DNA of 64,000 nt from Euzebya rosea (GCF_003073135.1 NZ_PGDQ01000004.1:112363-176362); one strand, 5' to 3'; shown: positions 32,729 to 40,419, counted from the stretch's first letter. Numbers and translations: made by a program. Notes: a model not told the origin generated them from the letters alone.

Positions 32729-33851
32729 CCGAAGGTTCGATCCGGACCGGGCATGCACGTCCCAGCGGTACCTGTGGGACCTGGCCCGGGCCCTCCACGA
32801 CGGTCACGACTGGCCGGCGATCGCCGAACGGCTCGGCGTGCCGGTACGGGCCTACCGGTCGTTCTACCGGCCCAGGGTGGCCAGCTACTGCCTGCGACTG
32901 CTGCCCGATGCCGATGGCCACGGGACGCTCGCCGGGTACAGCCGCGGTGGCTGCCATCCCGACGGCCGTCGGTGCGAGCCGTGCCTGGCCGCGAAGGCCG
33001 CCCACCTGCGGCGGGCCCGCAACCGGGCCCCGATCCGGACCGACCCGGCATTCCTGGCCGGGCTGGCCCGACGACTCGTCGACGGCGAGTCGTGGGAGGC
33101 GATCGCCATCGAGATGGGCCGCAGCCGTGGGCATCTGCAGGACCGGGTCCGGCAGCTGGTCCAGCCGTGGTGCCTGCAGCTGATCGAGGCCGAGCAGCCC
33201 TCGACCAGCCACCGGGCCCACGGCACCTACGTCAAGTCGGTGCAGGACGACTGCCGCTGTGAGTGCTGCCGTTACGCCAACGTCGTGTACGAACGCGACC
33301 GGCAGCTCCGCCACCGGCGGGGCACCCACGACCTGGTCGATGCCGACCCGGTCCGGGCCCGGCTGGCCGAGCTCGCCGCCGACGGGATCGGCCTCAAGCA
33401 GGTCGCCCGCCTCTCCGGGGTGTCCCACGGGGCCCTGTCCAAGCTCGTCCACGGCCAGTCGGGACGGCCACCCTCCAGGCGGTGCCGCACCGCCACCGCC
33501 GAACGGATCATGGCGGTCACCGCCTCCCTGGACGACCTCGCCGACGGCGCCCTCGTCGATGCCACCATCACCCATGCCCGCATCGCCGACCTGCTCGCCG
33601 CCGGCGCCACCAGGCCGTGGATCGCCAGCCGCATCGCCGGCCGTCCCGTCCCCTCCCTGCAGCTGGGCAGATCGACCGTCACCGCCCGCAACGCCCGGGC
33701 CGTCCGCGACCTCCACACCGCCGTGGTCGTCGCCGGCGACGTCGTGCCCGGCGAACACCACCGGCCCCTCGCCGAGGTCCGCCAGCTCGCCCTCGGCCGG
33801 CCGGCGCTGCCTGCCGGCTGGACCCACCGTCGGGAGGCCATCGGTGCCTGA
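32721..33851 (+). CDS. large early protein with two Cys knuckles and HTH segments
   Basis: A 376-residue protein (ATG 32721; GTG 32715 is possible). It contains two His/Cys clusters, AGYSRGGCHPDGRRCEPC and SVQDDCRCECCRYANVVYER, resembling the Cys motifs of actinophage proteins preceded by HG(T). It also has several helix-turn-helix-like stretches, among them LKQVARLSGVSHGALSKLVH. It probably binds DNA and may regulate early or late genes. It overlaps the replication gene by 8 nt. Confidence 0.65.
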   Translation: MADRRFDPDRACTSQRYLWDLARALHDGHDWPAIAERLGVPVRAYRSFYRPRVASYCLRLLPDADGHGTLAGYSRGGCHPDGRRCEPCLAAKAAHLRRARNRAPIRTDPAFLAGLARRLVDGESWEAIAIEMGRSRGHLQDRVRQLVQPWCLQLIEAEQPSTSHRAHGTYVKSVQDDCRCECCRYANVVYERDRQLRHRRGTHDLVDADPVRARLAELAADGIGLKQVARLSGVSHGALSKLVHGQSGRPPSRRCRTATAERIMAVTASLDDLADGALVDATITHARIADLLAAGATRPWIASRIAGRPVPSLQLGRSTVTARNARAVRDLHTAVVVAGDVVPGEHHRPLAEVRQLALGRPALPAGWTHRREAIGA

Positions 33852-34848
33852 ACGACGCCCCCGGGTCCGGCTGGCCGACAAGGTCATCGGCCCCATCATG
33901 CGACGGGTCATCGTCCGCGCCGGCGAGCTCGGCATCATCGACGTCCGCGGCCGCGTCCTCCTCGCCGTCCTCGCCCTCACCGTCTCGTGGAACCGGGTGG
34001 AGGACACCGTCGACCTCCGCCAGGTCATGTACTACGCCGGGCTGTGCCGCGACCAGGGCGGCCGCGACAACAAGCACGGCCGGCGGATGGCACGCGAAGC
34101 GCTCTACGAACTCCGGGAGGCCGGCATGATCACCCTCGTCGAACCCGACCAGCGACTCGGGTCGTGGTGGATCGCGGTGCCCGACTGGGCCCTCGGCACC
34201 CCCGACGAAGCTGTGGACAACCCGGCCGGACAGCCTGTGGACAACCCTGGTGAAGGGGGTCAATCGCCCCCCTTCACCCGACCCGAGAGGGGGCGATCAG
34301 CCCCCTCAAGGGGGTCAATCGCCCCCCTTCAAGGGGGTCAATCACCCCCCGACTACGTACCGAAGAGTTCCGAAGGAATCCCGAGTCGCGCGCCCGCGCG
34401 CACGCGAGGCCCCACCCGTCCCGTCCAGCTGCAGCTCGCCCTCGTCTGGATCCGCGAACTCACCGGCGACGGCCTCGACACCGACGACCCGATCTGCACC
34501 CTGCTGCTCGAGCTCGACGAGGCGGACCATCAGGCACTCGCCGACCTCGCCCGCGAACTCGCCGACCCCGCCGTCGCCCACCTCCTCGACGACGACGACC
34601 TCGCCGACTGGATCCCCGAACTGCTCCACGAGCTCCACCCCGACCGCATCCCCCCACCAGCCGGCGTCCAACAACTCGCCACCATGCACGGACCCCTCGC
34701 CCACCGGCTGCTCGCCGCCGCAGCCCCCACCGCCCGCCAACGCCTCAGCGAGATCTCCGGCGGCCTCGTCCGACCCATGTCCGACCGGCCCGACGACCCC
34801 GTCATCCGCCCCTACCTCGCCGACGCCATCACCAACCTGACCGGATGA
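33844..34848 (+). CDS. replication-initiator-like winged-helix protein containing the origin
   Basis: A 334-residue protein (GTG 33844). Residues 1-115 form a winged-helix-type domain (VIGPIMRRVIVRAGELGIID, ARRALYELREAGMI-like helices), as in phage O- or DnaD-type initiators. A low-complexity linker (about 122-170) follows, whose DNA carries DnaA boxes and iterons. Then comes a C-terminal helical acidic domain. Having the origin inside the initiator gene is the lambda O arrangement. The family is inferred from layout, not from a confident match. Confidence 0.6.
   Translation: MPERRPRVRLADKVIGPIMRRVIVRAGELGIIDVRGRVLLAVLALTVSWNRVEDTVDLRQVMYYAGLCRDQGGRDNKHGRRMAREALYELREAGMITLVEPDQRLGSWWIAVPDWALGTPDEAVDNPAGQPVDNPGEGGQSPPFTRPERGRSAPSRGSIAPLQGGQSPPDYVPKSSEGIPSRAPARTRGPTRPVQLQLALVWIRELTGDGLDTDDPICTLLLELDEADHQALADLARELADPAVAHLLDDDDLADWIPELLHELHPDRIPPPAGVQQLATMHGPLAHRLLAAAAPTARQRLSEISGGLVRPMSDRPDDPVIRPYLADAITNLTG
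34212..34350. other. probable phage replication origin (DnaA boxes plus iterons)
   Basis: Two exact TGTGGACAA boxes (34212-34220 and 34236-34244), the GC-rich form of the DnaA box, are followed by four inverted-repeat units of the type GGGGG-TCAATCG-CCCCCC. Their G-runs start at 34255, 34289, 34310 and 34333. Unit 1 has 9-bp arms (TGAAGGGGG/CCCCCTTCA). Spacing of 34, 21 and 23 bp and near-identical sequence mark them as iterons for the initiator protein encoded here. Confidence 0.7.
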
Positions 34849-34922
34849 CCCCCGATGCCGCCTCCGCTGGGCCAATTGGGAAACTTTCATCGATCGAGCA
34901 GGGAACTGCGTACGTAAGAAGC

Positions 34923-35402
34923 ATGATCATCGAACAAGCAAGCGCCGTTCTGTCCGACGACAACGTCTATCGCTACCGGCTCGACCGCTGGTGGGGCGCC
35001 GGCCCACGCCTGGTCTGGGTCATGCTCAACCCATCCACAGCCGACGCCACCGACGACGACCCAACCATCCGCCGGGTGCGCGGATTCACCCAACGAGAGG
35101 GCTACGACGGGTTCACCGTCGTCAATCTCTACAGCCTCCGCGCCACCGACCCCAGCGCGCTGACCGATCACGACGACCCGGTCGGCAGGCAAGGCGATTC
35201 GATCCCTCACCAGGTCATCGAACGCGCTGCTGCAGTCGTCGTCGCCTGGGGAGCACACCCGATGGCCACCGAGAGGGCATCACTGATCCGACGAGCCCGT
35301 CCCGACGCGCTGTGCCTGGGGCACGCCAAGGCCGGAGCGCCCCGTCATCCCCTACTCATCTGCAAGACCCAACCGCTCGTCCCCGCGTGGCCGTCGACCT
35401 GA
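34923..35402 (+). CDS. DUF1643-family protein
   Basis: From ATG 34923 the protein has 159 residues with the family signature: YRYRLDRWWGAGPRLVWVML, NPSTADATDDDPTIRRVRGF, VVNLYSLRATDP and WGAHP. DUF1643 proteins are widespread in phages and plasmids; the activity is unknown to me. An upstream ATG at 34845 would add 26 residues outside the family pattern. The gap before it (34849-34922) is less GC-rich and may hold a promoter. Confidence 0.85.
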   Translation: MIIEQASAVLSDDNVYRYRLDRWWGAGPRLVWVMLNPSTADATDDDPTIRRVRGFTQREGYDGFTVVNLYSLRATDPSALTDHDDPVGRQGDSIPHQVIERAAAVVVAWGAHPMATERASLIRRARPDALCLGHAKAGAPRHPLLICKTQPLVPAWPST

Positions 35403-35434
35403 CGCCAGGACATCAACGAAGGAGAGTGAGGCAC

Positions 35435-35839
35435 ATGAACAGGGGAACCATCATCCGGTCGTGGACCGAGGGACTGGTCGCCGAGGTCTGCTGCAACTGT
35501 GGGATGGCCTTCGCCATGCCCATCTCGTTCAAGGATCAACGGCTTGCGGACGGCAAGACCTTCTCGTGTCCCGCGGGGCACGAGCAGCACTACACCGCCC
35601 GGAAGGATGAGGTCGACAGCCTCAAGAGGCAGCTGGCTGCCGAGCGTGGGAATCGTCGGCACACCGAGGAGCTGCTGGACCGGGAGAAGCGGAGCAAGGC
35701 GGCCTACAAGGGGCAGCTGACCAGGACCAGAAAGCGGGTGGCTGCTGGCGTGTGTCCGTGCTGCAACCGGTCGTTCGAGAATCTGGCCCGTCACATGTCC
35801 GGCCAGCATCCCGAATGGTCAGGCAACGATCCGGCCTGA
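35435..35839 (+). CDS. zinc-finger protein with a C2H2-type C-terminus
   Basis: A 134-residue protein (GGAGAGTGAGGCAC before the ATG). CCNCG and CPAGHEQH form one zinc site near the N-terminus. A charged coiled coil (about 60-95) follows, and CPCCNRSFENLARHMSGQH forms a C2H2-like finger at the end. Probably DNA- or RNA-binding. It is the last rightward early gene before the hairpins. Confidence 0.75.
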   Translation: MNRGTIIRSWTEGLVAEVCCNCGMAFAMPISFKDQRLADGKTFSCPAGHEQHYTARKDEVDSLKRQLAAERGNRRHTEELLDREKRSKAAYKGQLTRTRKRVAAGVCPCCNRSFENLARHMSGQHPEWSGNDPA

Positions 35840-35848
35840 TTGTCGGGA

Positions 35849-35923
35849 GACCCGAGGGGACCGACGCCCGGTGGTCGCCGGGGGTGGGTTGGCGACCGAC
35901 GTGGGAATGGTCCCCTCGGGGTC
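35849..35923. ncRNA. nested long hairpin, structured RNA or terminator candidate
   Basis: GACCCGAGGGGACC (35849-35862) pairs with GGTCCCCTCGGGGTC (35909-35923) apart from one bulged G. Inside, GGTCGCC (35873-35879) pairs with GGCGACC (35891-35897). The whole could fold into one extended rod. It lies between the convergent early and late clusters. RNA status is a guess. Confidence 0.4.
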
Positions 35924-35962
35924 GACGGAGGATAGCGGCAGGATGGAGGCCGGGCACGACGT

Positions 35963-35986
35963 TGCCCCCACCGTGGTGGGGGCAAG
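35963..35986. terminator. bidirectional terminator between early and late operons
   Basis: TTGCCCCCACC-GT-GGTGGGGGCAA is a near-perfect palindrome at the point where rightward early and leftward late transcription meet. Confidence 0.75.
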
Positions 35987-35989
35987 GGA

Positions 35990-36490
35990 TCAGCAGATGG
36001 GCAGCAGGTCACAGACGGTGTCGAGGAGGGGTGGCGGCACGGGGCCGCGGTCGGGATCGGTGTCCGGCGGTGGGACGTCCGACGGCGCGGTGGGTTCCGG
36101 TGGAATCGACGGTGCCGGGGGTGACGGGTCTGCTGCTGCCGGTGGAGGGGGCTCGGCTGCAGGCGGTGGCGCCGCCGGCGCTGGTGCCGGTGGGGCTGGT
36201 TGGGTGGGGGAGAGGGGGATGCCGCCGAGGTCGCGGACCTGTTGGGAGAGCACGTCGACCTGTTCGGAGAGGCTGTGGACCTCGTCGGTGAGGCGGGAGA
36301 TCTCCTGGAGGAGTTCGTCCTCGCGTGTCTGGGCGGTGTCGGCCTGGGTGTCGAGTTCGGTGACGAGGACCCGGATGCGTTTCTGGTCCACGGCGGTGAC
36401 GGCGAGGAGTCCGATGACGAGCAGGCCGATGACGAGCAGGCCGGAGCGGCGGGCGAGGTCGTCGAGGCGGGGCAGGTTCATCCGGCCCAT
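35990..36490 (-). CDS. membrane-anchored coiled-coil, Pro-rich protein
   Basis: A 166-residue protein with one membrane segment (about 17-34), a coiled coil (about 40-90, with ISRLTDEVHSLSEQVDVLSQ), a long Pro/Ala linker and a short Cys-containing tail (VCDLLPIC). It is the last gene of the lysis end. Layout would suit a spanin-like or wall-spanning lysis factor, but no match is recognised. ATG 36481 is an alternative start. Confidence 0.6.
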   Translation of the reverse strand: MGRMNLPRLDDLARRSGLLVIGLLVIGLLAVTAVDQKRIRVLVTELDTQADTAQTREDELLQEISRLTDEVHSLSEQVDVLSQQVRDLGGIPLSPTQPAPPAPAPAAPPPAAEPPPPAAADPSPPAPSIPPEPTAPSDVPPPDTDPDRGPVPPPLLDTVCDLLPIC

Positions 36491-36558
36491 CGGGCGAGCT
36501 CCAGCGCGACGGTGACGGCCATCGTGTACAGCACCAGGCCCTCTCGGCGGGTGATCAG
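36478..36558 (-). CDS. tiny protein with possible CTG start
   Basis: A 26-residue frame (ITRREGLVLYTMAVTVALEL, then ARWAG) continues from a CTG that overlaps the upstream stop by 4 nt (CTGA), mimicking the ATGA/GTGA overlaps of this operon. It holds one hydrophobic helix. No ATG/GTG start of useful length exists. Uncertain. Confidence 0.3.
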   Translation of the reverse strand: MITRREGLVLYTMAVTVALELARWAG

Positions 36559-36770
36559 GACCGGTCGGTCGGCAGGCGCAGAACGGCTGGGAGGCCGAGC
36601 ATGGCTGCGGCGATGACCAGCAGCTCTGTTCGGGGGCCGGTGGCCAGCACCGTCTCGTGGACGAGGAGGGCGAGTCCGGCGAGGAACAGCATCACGTCCC
36701 GGGCGGTCTGCCAGGTCGGCGGGTCCGGTCTGGTCGGGGGTCGTGGTGGCGGTGGTGGTGGGGCGGTCAT
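36555..36770 (-). CDS. small membrane protein of the lysis region
   Basis: A 71-residue protein with a Pro-rich start and two hydrophobic helices (DVMLFLAGLALLVHETVLA; LLVIAAAMLGLPAVL). ATG overlaps the upstream stop. Possibly a second holin or antiholin; the role is inferred from position. Confidence 0.55.
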   Translation of the reverse strand: MTAPPPPPPRPPTRPDPPTWQTARDVMLFLAGLALLVHETVLATGPRTELLVIAAAMLGLPAVLRLPTDRS

Positions 36771-37150
36771 GCATGTCCCTCGTGCTCCCTTGCGGCCTCT
36801 GGCTCGGTGGACCAGACCGTGACCATGACGATGCCGATCCACAGGCCGACGGCGAGGAGGGTGGAGTCGGCGAAGCGGCCGTCGACGACGGCGTCGACGG
36901 CGACGGCGACGGCCCGGACGAGCGCGAAGCCGCGGATGAGGTGGACGGTCTCGGTGTGGACGGGACGGCCGCGCAGCAGCGCGGTGGTGCAGCCGTAGGC
37001 GGCGATGCCGGCCACGATCGGCCACAGCTGGGGTGCGGGCAGCGGCACGTTGTAGGGCGGGACAAGGATGACTGCCGCCCAGGCGAAGAACCCGGCGAGG
37101 AACGCCACTCTCGGCCGCTGGCGTACCTGTCCGATGGTTCGGCGGATCAC
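36767..37150 (-). CDS. multi-pass membrane protein of the lysis region
   Basis: A 127-residue protein with about four hydrophobic segments (AFLAGFFAWAAVILV; LWPIVAGIAAYGCTTALL; FALVRAVAVAVDAVV; LLAVGLWIGIVMVTVW). GTG start overlapping the upstream stop. A holin-type function is possible. Confidence 0.6.
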   Translation of the reverse strand: MIRRTIGQVRQRPRVAFLAGFFAWAAVILVPPYNVPLPAPQLWPIVAGIAAYGCTTALLRGRPVHTETVHLIRGFALVRAVAVAVDAVVDGRFADSTLLAVGLWIGIVMVTVWSTEPEAAREHEGHA

Positions 37151-37368
37151 CGGCTGCGCTTGACGGCAGCCCGGACGGCGCCGTAGCCGATGGCCTGCGC
37201 GGTGATGGCCGCCAGGGCGGCCTCGCCCTCGATGCGTCCGGCGAGGGCCAGCAGCAGGGCGCACACCATCACGGCGACGGTCACGGAGAACTCGCTGGTC
37301 CGGTGTCCCGGCTTCACGCCGTCGTCTGCGGCTGGGCTGTCGGGTGTCGGGGTCGGGGGGTCCCACAT
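37147..37368 (-). CDS. holin candidate
   Basis: A 73-residue protein (ATG 37368, GGAGACACC upstream; GTG 37383 would overlap the endolysin stop). It has one clear membrane helix (TVAVMVCALLLALAGRI), a second weakly hydrophobic helix and a basic C-terminus (AAVKRSR), directly after the endolysin gene. Small size, charge and place fit a holin that lets endolysin through the membrane. Confidence 0.6.
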   Translation of the reverse strand: MWDPPTPTPDSPAADDGVKPGHRTSEFSVTVAVMVCALLLALAGRIEGEAALAAITAQAIGYGAVRAAVKRSR

Positions 37369-37379
37369 GGTGTCTCCGG

Positions 37380-38399
37380 TCACAGGCTGTTGAGGTGGTC
37401 GGACTCGATGGCGTGAGCCCGGTCGTGGGTGTCGTGCCGGTCGGTACCGGCGACGGTGACGACCCGGTCGGCGAGCTGCCGGTCGTACCCGCCGGCGGCG
37501 GCCCGCCCGACGAGGTAGACGGTGCCGACCCGCTGGCGGGCGGCGAGCGACCCGACGTGGGCGTGGAGGTGGGCGGCAAGGCCACGGGCGATCCGCTCGT
37601 CGGCGGCCACGCCGTCGGCGTAGCGGACCGCTTCGCGGAGCGGGGCGGGCAGGTCGGGCACGACCGGCTGGCGGGCAGCGGCCATCGCGGCGTAGACGGC
37701 CTCCATGGCAGCGATGTCGCCGGCGCCCACCATCCCGGAGGTCGGCAGGCCGAGGGTGGCCTGCCAGGCGCGGGTCGCGGCGGCGGTCAACGGGCCGAAG
37801 TCGCCATCGACGACCAGGTCGGCACCGCCGGCGTGGACCAGCTGCTGCTGCCAGACGACGACCGCGTCGCCGGCGTCGCCCTCCATCAGCAGCGCCCCCT
37901 CGGGCCGGACCGGCCCCCCGCCGGCGGTCGCGCCGGTGTAACGGGGCCGGAACACCACGCTGGTGACCATCGCACCGAGGTCTCGCCGCTTGCGGAGCAC
38001 CGCACCGCCGTTGGTCTGGGAGCCCGCGGAGGAGGTGTTGCCCTCGATGGTCTGCCAGACGGTGCCGCCCAGGTGCTGCTCGAGGATGATGTAGTGCTCG
38101 ATGCGTCCCTTCCCGCCGGGGAAGTCCACGACCGCATGGTCGCCCGGGCGGGCGTCGGCCAGCCGGACGGTCCGGCCGGCTGCGGCGGCGTCGACGGCGA
38201 CCCGTGGTGTGTAGGCGGACCGCGAGACCGGTTCGAGCCCGGCGAGGATCTGCATGGCGACGCCGAACGTGGCGCACCAGGCGTAGCCGTTGGCGTGGCC
38301 GGCGATCGCAGCGAACGGCTGCCGGTTGGAACCTGCAGGCGACTCCGTGACCCCCAGGTGGGACCGGGCGTGGGCGAGCAGCTGGTCAGGGGTAGTCAT
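37380..38399 (-). CDS. endolysin: CHAP amidase/peptidase, peptidoglycan-binding domain, CWB2-like tail
   Basis: A 339-residue lysin. The CHAP-type domain (1-150) keeps Cys42 (YAWCATFGV), His102 (IEHYIILEQ) and Asn121. A peptidoglycan-binding-1 domain (about 172-225) has VDGDFGPLTAAATRAWQ. The C-terminus (about 290-335) reads GTVYLVGRAAAGG, then VVTVAGTDRHDTHDRAHAI, close to a CWB2 repeat. It should cleave peptidoglycan cross-links at lysis. ATG 38399 was chosen because AAGGGAA lies upstream. Confidence 0.85.
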   Translation of the reverse strand: MTTPDQLLAHARSHLGVTESPAGSNRQPFAAIAGHANGYAWCATFGVAMQILAGLEPVSRSAYTPRVAVDAAAAGRTVRLADARPGDHAVVDFPGGKGRIEHYIILEQHLGGTVWQTIEGNTSSAGSQTNGGAVLRKRRDLGAMVTSVVFRPRYTGATAGGGPVRPEGALLMEGDAGDAVVVWQQQLVHAGGADLVVDGDFGPLTAAATRAWQATLGLPTSGMVGAGDIAAMEAVYAAMAAARQPVVPDLPAPLREAVRYADGVAADERIARGLAAHLHAHVGSLAARQRVGTVYLVGRAAAGGYDRQLADRVVTVAGTDRHDTHDRAHAIESDHLNSL

Positions 38400-38427
38400 G
38401 ACGGGGGTTCCCTTCTTCGGGCATGGC

Positions 38428-38453
38428 AACGCCCACCTCGGCGGGTGGGCGTT
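38428..38453 (-). terminator. terminator-like hairpin
   Basis: AACGCCCACC and GGTGGGCGTT form a 10-bp stem with a 6-nt loop between the endolysin and the recombinase-like gene, so the lysis genes probably need read-through or their own promoter. Confidence 0.6.
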
Positions 38454-38477
38454 CGGGGGCAGTCGTTGTGGGAGGGG

Positions 38478-38930
38478 TCAGGTCCGCATGGATGCGGCGA
38501 CCTGCTGGGCCACGACGTGGGTGGCGTGGCGGGCCAGTTCTCGGCGTCGCCGGTCGTAGCGCATCGGTTCGTCGTGGACCTTGGGCCGACGGACCCGTGC
38601 TGCAGGGTCGCTGGGCAGGTGACCCTCCTCGAAGGCGTACCGGTACCACAGCCGGACCGTGGAGATGCGCCGGGCCACGGTTGCCGGCTTCAGGTGCCGG
38701 TCCTCCTCGTGACGCATCCACAGCTCGATGTGGGCACGCTGCACCTCGAGCGGGTCGACGTCATGGGTGGCGAGGAACCGCGACCAGAGCCGCAGGTCGA
38801 TGGTGTAGGCCTCGCGGGTGGTGCGCTTGTAGCCGGCCAGGAACCCGGCGGTGATCATCTCCGCCACGTTGTCGGTGAGCGGCATGAGTGTGATGGCGCC
38901 GTGCGGGCGCGCGGGAGTACCGTCGTTCAT
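38478..38930 (-). CDS. truncated tyrosine-recombinase-like protein (core-binding domain only)
   Basis: A 150-residue protein (ATG 38930 with GGAGG 8 nt upstream). Residues 20-120 match the SAM-like core-binding domain of tyrosine recombinases (YKRTTREAYTIDLRLWSRFL, then PATVARRISTVRLWYRYAFE and DPAARVRRPKV). It stops where the catalytic domain would begin. The strong ribosome site suggests it is translated. It could be a decayed integrase or a DNA-binding protein derived from one. Confidence 0.7.
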   Translation of the reverse strand: MNDGTPARPHGAITLMPLTDNVAEMITAGFLAGYKRTTREAYTIDLRLWSRFLATHDVDPLEVQRAHIELWMRHEEDRHLKPATVARRISTVRLWYRYAFEEGHLPSDPAARVRRPKVHDEPMRYDRRRRELARHATHVVAQQVAASMRT

Positions 38931-39237
38931 GATCAAGACCTCCACGTCTTGGTCCGGGCCCGGGGTGTTGCAAGCACCGCCGGGCCGCTTCATCTGGTTG
39001 ACAGGACCACGCTAGTCACCGGTGAGGGCCATGGGAACGGCCGTTCCAGGATTGTGGACAGCTATTCGTGGTCCGCACCGTCCCGCCAGGGCGGCCGGCT
39101 CCTGCAGGTATCCGTCGCTGGCCGGCTCGTGGGAGCGGCCCGACCTGCGCCTACGCGGCGCGGACTGCGCTAATCACGGACGGCCGAGGACGGCCCCATC
39201 AGGTGTGCGGATACCGCAAATAATATTTGCGCGTCGG
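38931..39237. promoter_or_regulatory. 307-bp gap with two palindromes
   Basis: No gene is seen here. It holds the perfect 14-mer GGAACGGCCGTTCC (39034-39047) and, within an AT-rich patch unusual for this DNA, GCAAATA-A-TATTTGC (39216-39230) just after the stop of the gene at 39238. Either could be an operator, and the second could be a recombination or termination site. Confidence 0.4.
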
Positions 39238-39624
39238 CTAGCTCTGCTCGGCCTCGCGGCGGCGGGTGACCCATCCGTGGATCGTCCGGTGCGAGATGCC
39301 GGTGACCCGCTCCAGCGTGCGGAAGCTGATCCCCAGGTCGGCGGCCTCCTGGAGCGCGGCGTGCAGCTCCTCCTCCGCGTCCTGCCAGCGGGCCGCGAGC
39401 TTGGCCAGCCGCTCGGCGGTCGGCGGGTCGATGTAGCCGGACGGTGACATGGACGGGGAGGGTATCCCGAGCGCGTCGGGCGGCGGGTTGAGGAGTTCCT
39501 GCACGCGGGCGTCGAACGCGGCCCGCTGGTAGTCGTACATGTGGACCTTGCGCGGGGTGCGCCGCGACTGGATGTCCTGCGCGACCAGCCTGGCGGCTTC
39601 CTCCAGCCGCTTCGAGAGCGTCAC
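39238..39624 (-). CDS. HTH-containing phage protein
   Basis: A 128-residue protein (GTG 39624). The C-terminus (about 90-125) has a homeodomain-like HTH (SFRTLERVTGISHRTIHGWV) followed by a basic tail. The rest is helical. Likely DNA-binding, perhaps a late-gene or terminase-related regulator. Confidence 0.6.
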   Translation of the reverse strand: MTLSKRLEEAARLVAQDIQSRRTPRKVHMYDYQRAAFDARVQELLNPPPDALGIPSPSMSPSGYIDPPTAERLAKLAARWQDAEEELHAALQEAADLGISFRTLERVTGISHRTIHGWVTRRREAEQS

Positions 39625-39842
39625 GGCGTGCCCCAGAGGTCGCCGTCCTCGGTTCGGTGCATCCCGTCGTGGAAGGGCGGCAGGACGCAGGCGAACAGCT
39701 CGACGCCGATGCCGAGGTCGAGCCTGGCGTCGCACGTGCCCGACGTCGACCCGGTCGCCGCAGCTTCCTCCTCGGTGATCGGCCGTCGCCGGTCGGGGTC
39801 GCCCGTGGGCTCGACCGCGGTCCAGCGGCTGCGGCCGGTCAT
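39621..39842 (-). CDS. small phage protein, unknown
   Basis: A 73-residue protein with a possible metal site near the end (CDAR...CVLPPFHDGMHRTEDGDLWG), a motif I know from actinophage small proteins without a known role. ATG overlaps the upstream stop (ATGA). Confidence 0.55.
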   Translation of the reverse strand: MTGRSRWTAVEPTGDPDRRRPITEEEAAATGSTSGTCDARLDLGIGVELFACVLPPFHDGMHRTEDGDLWGTP

Positions 39843-40321
39843 GACCCCGCCATCAGCTGCGGCAGCCCGGGGCCGCCGACCTGTAGGTCGCCACGGTCGA
39901 TCGCGACCTTGGCCGTCTCGTAGAGGGTGCGGCCGGTGGCCGGGTCCACGAGGTGGGCAAGCCATGCCTCGTGGAACGTCTCCACACCCTCCTCGACCGA
40001 CTCCATGCGTGCCTTGATCGACCAGTAGAGGACTCGCCAGATGCGGCGTTCCTCCTGCTCGTAGTGCTCGCCCTCGAAGTCCGCGCGGGTCTTGGACCGT
40101 GCGCGGGACAGCTTGGCCTTGATGGCCTTCTCGTCGGGCTGGCTCATGGGGACGCGCATCCGCACGCGGGTGGCGTCGAGCACGAACTCCAGCGCGGCCC
40201 AGCGGGTGCCCTGGATGTCGGCTTCACCGAACTGGAACGTGTCGGCTCCGTGCTTGCGGAGGATCCTGCGGATCTCCGATTGGGACTTGTCGACGGCGAC
40301 ACTGGTGTTCTCGTAGGCCAT
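39839..40321 (-). CDS. conserved phage protein, unknown
   Basis: A 160-residue protein beginning YENTSVAVDKSQSEIRRILR and KHGADTFQFGE, a start common to a widespread phage protein of unknown function. A basic middle (KAIKAKLSRARSKTRADF) and a Trp-rich helix (RRIWRVLYWSIKARMES) follow. Probably single-domain and cytoplasmic. Confidence 0.7.
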   Translation of the reverse strand: MAYENTSVAVDKSQSEIRRILRKHGADTFQFGEADIQGTRWAALEFVLDATRVRMRVPMSQPDEKAIKAKLSRARSKTRADFEGEHYEQEERRIWRVLYWSIKARMESVEEGVETFHEAWLAHLVDPATGRTLYETAKVAIDRGDLQVGGPGLPQLMAGS

Positions 40322-40419
40322 GCGTGCAGCCTACACCGTTCACGATCGGAACACTACGTTCCACTCATGAACATATCCGTCGATCAGTCGGGGTTGGCAG
40401 ACTGTGTGCGACAGCCGAA

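Noticed and set aside
34250-34350. CRISPR or transposon ends in the initiator gene
   Set aside because: Units are short palindromes without unique spacers or flanking duplications, and the DnaA boxes beside them fit an origin better.
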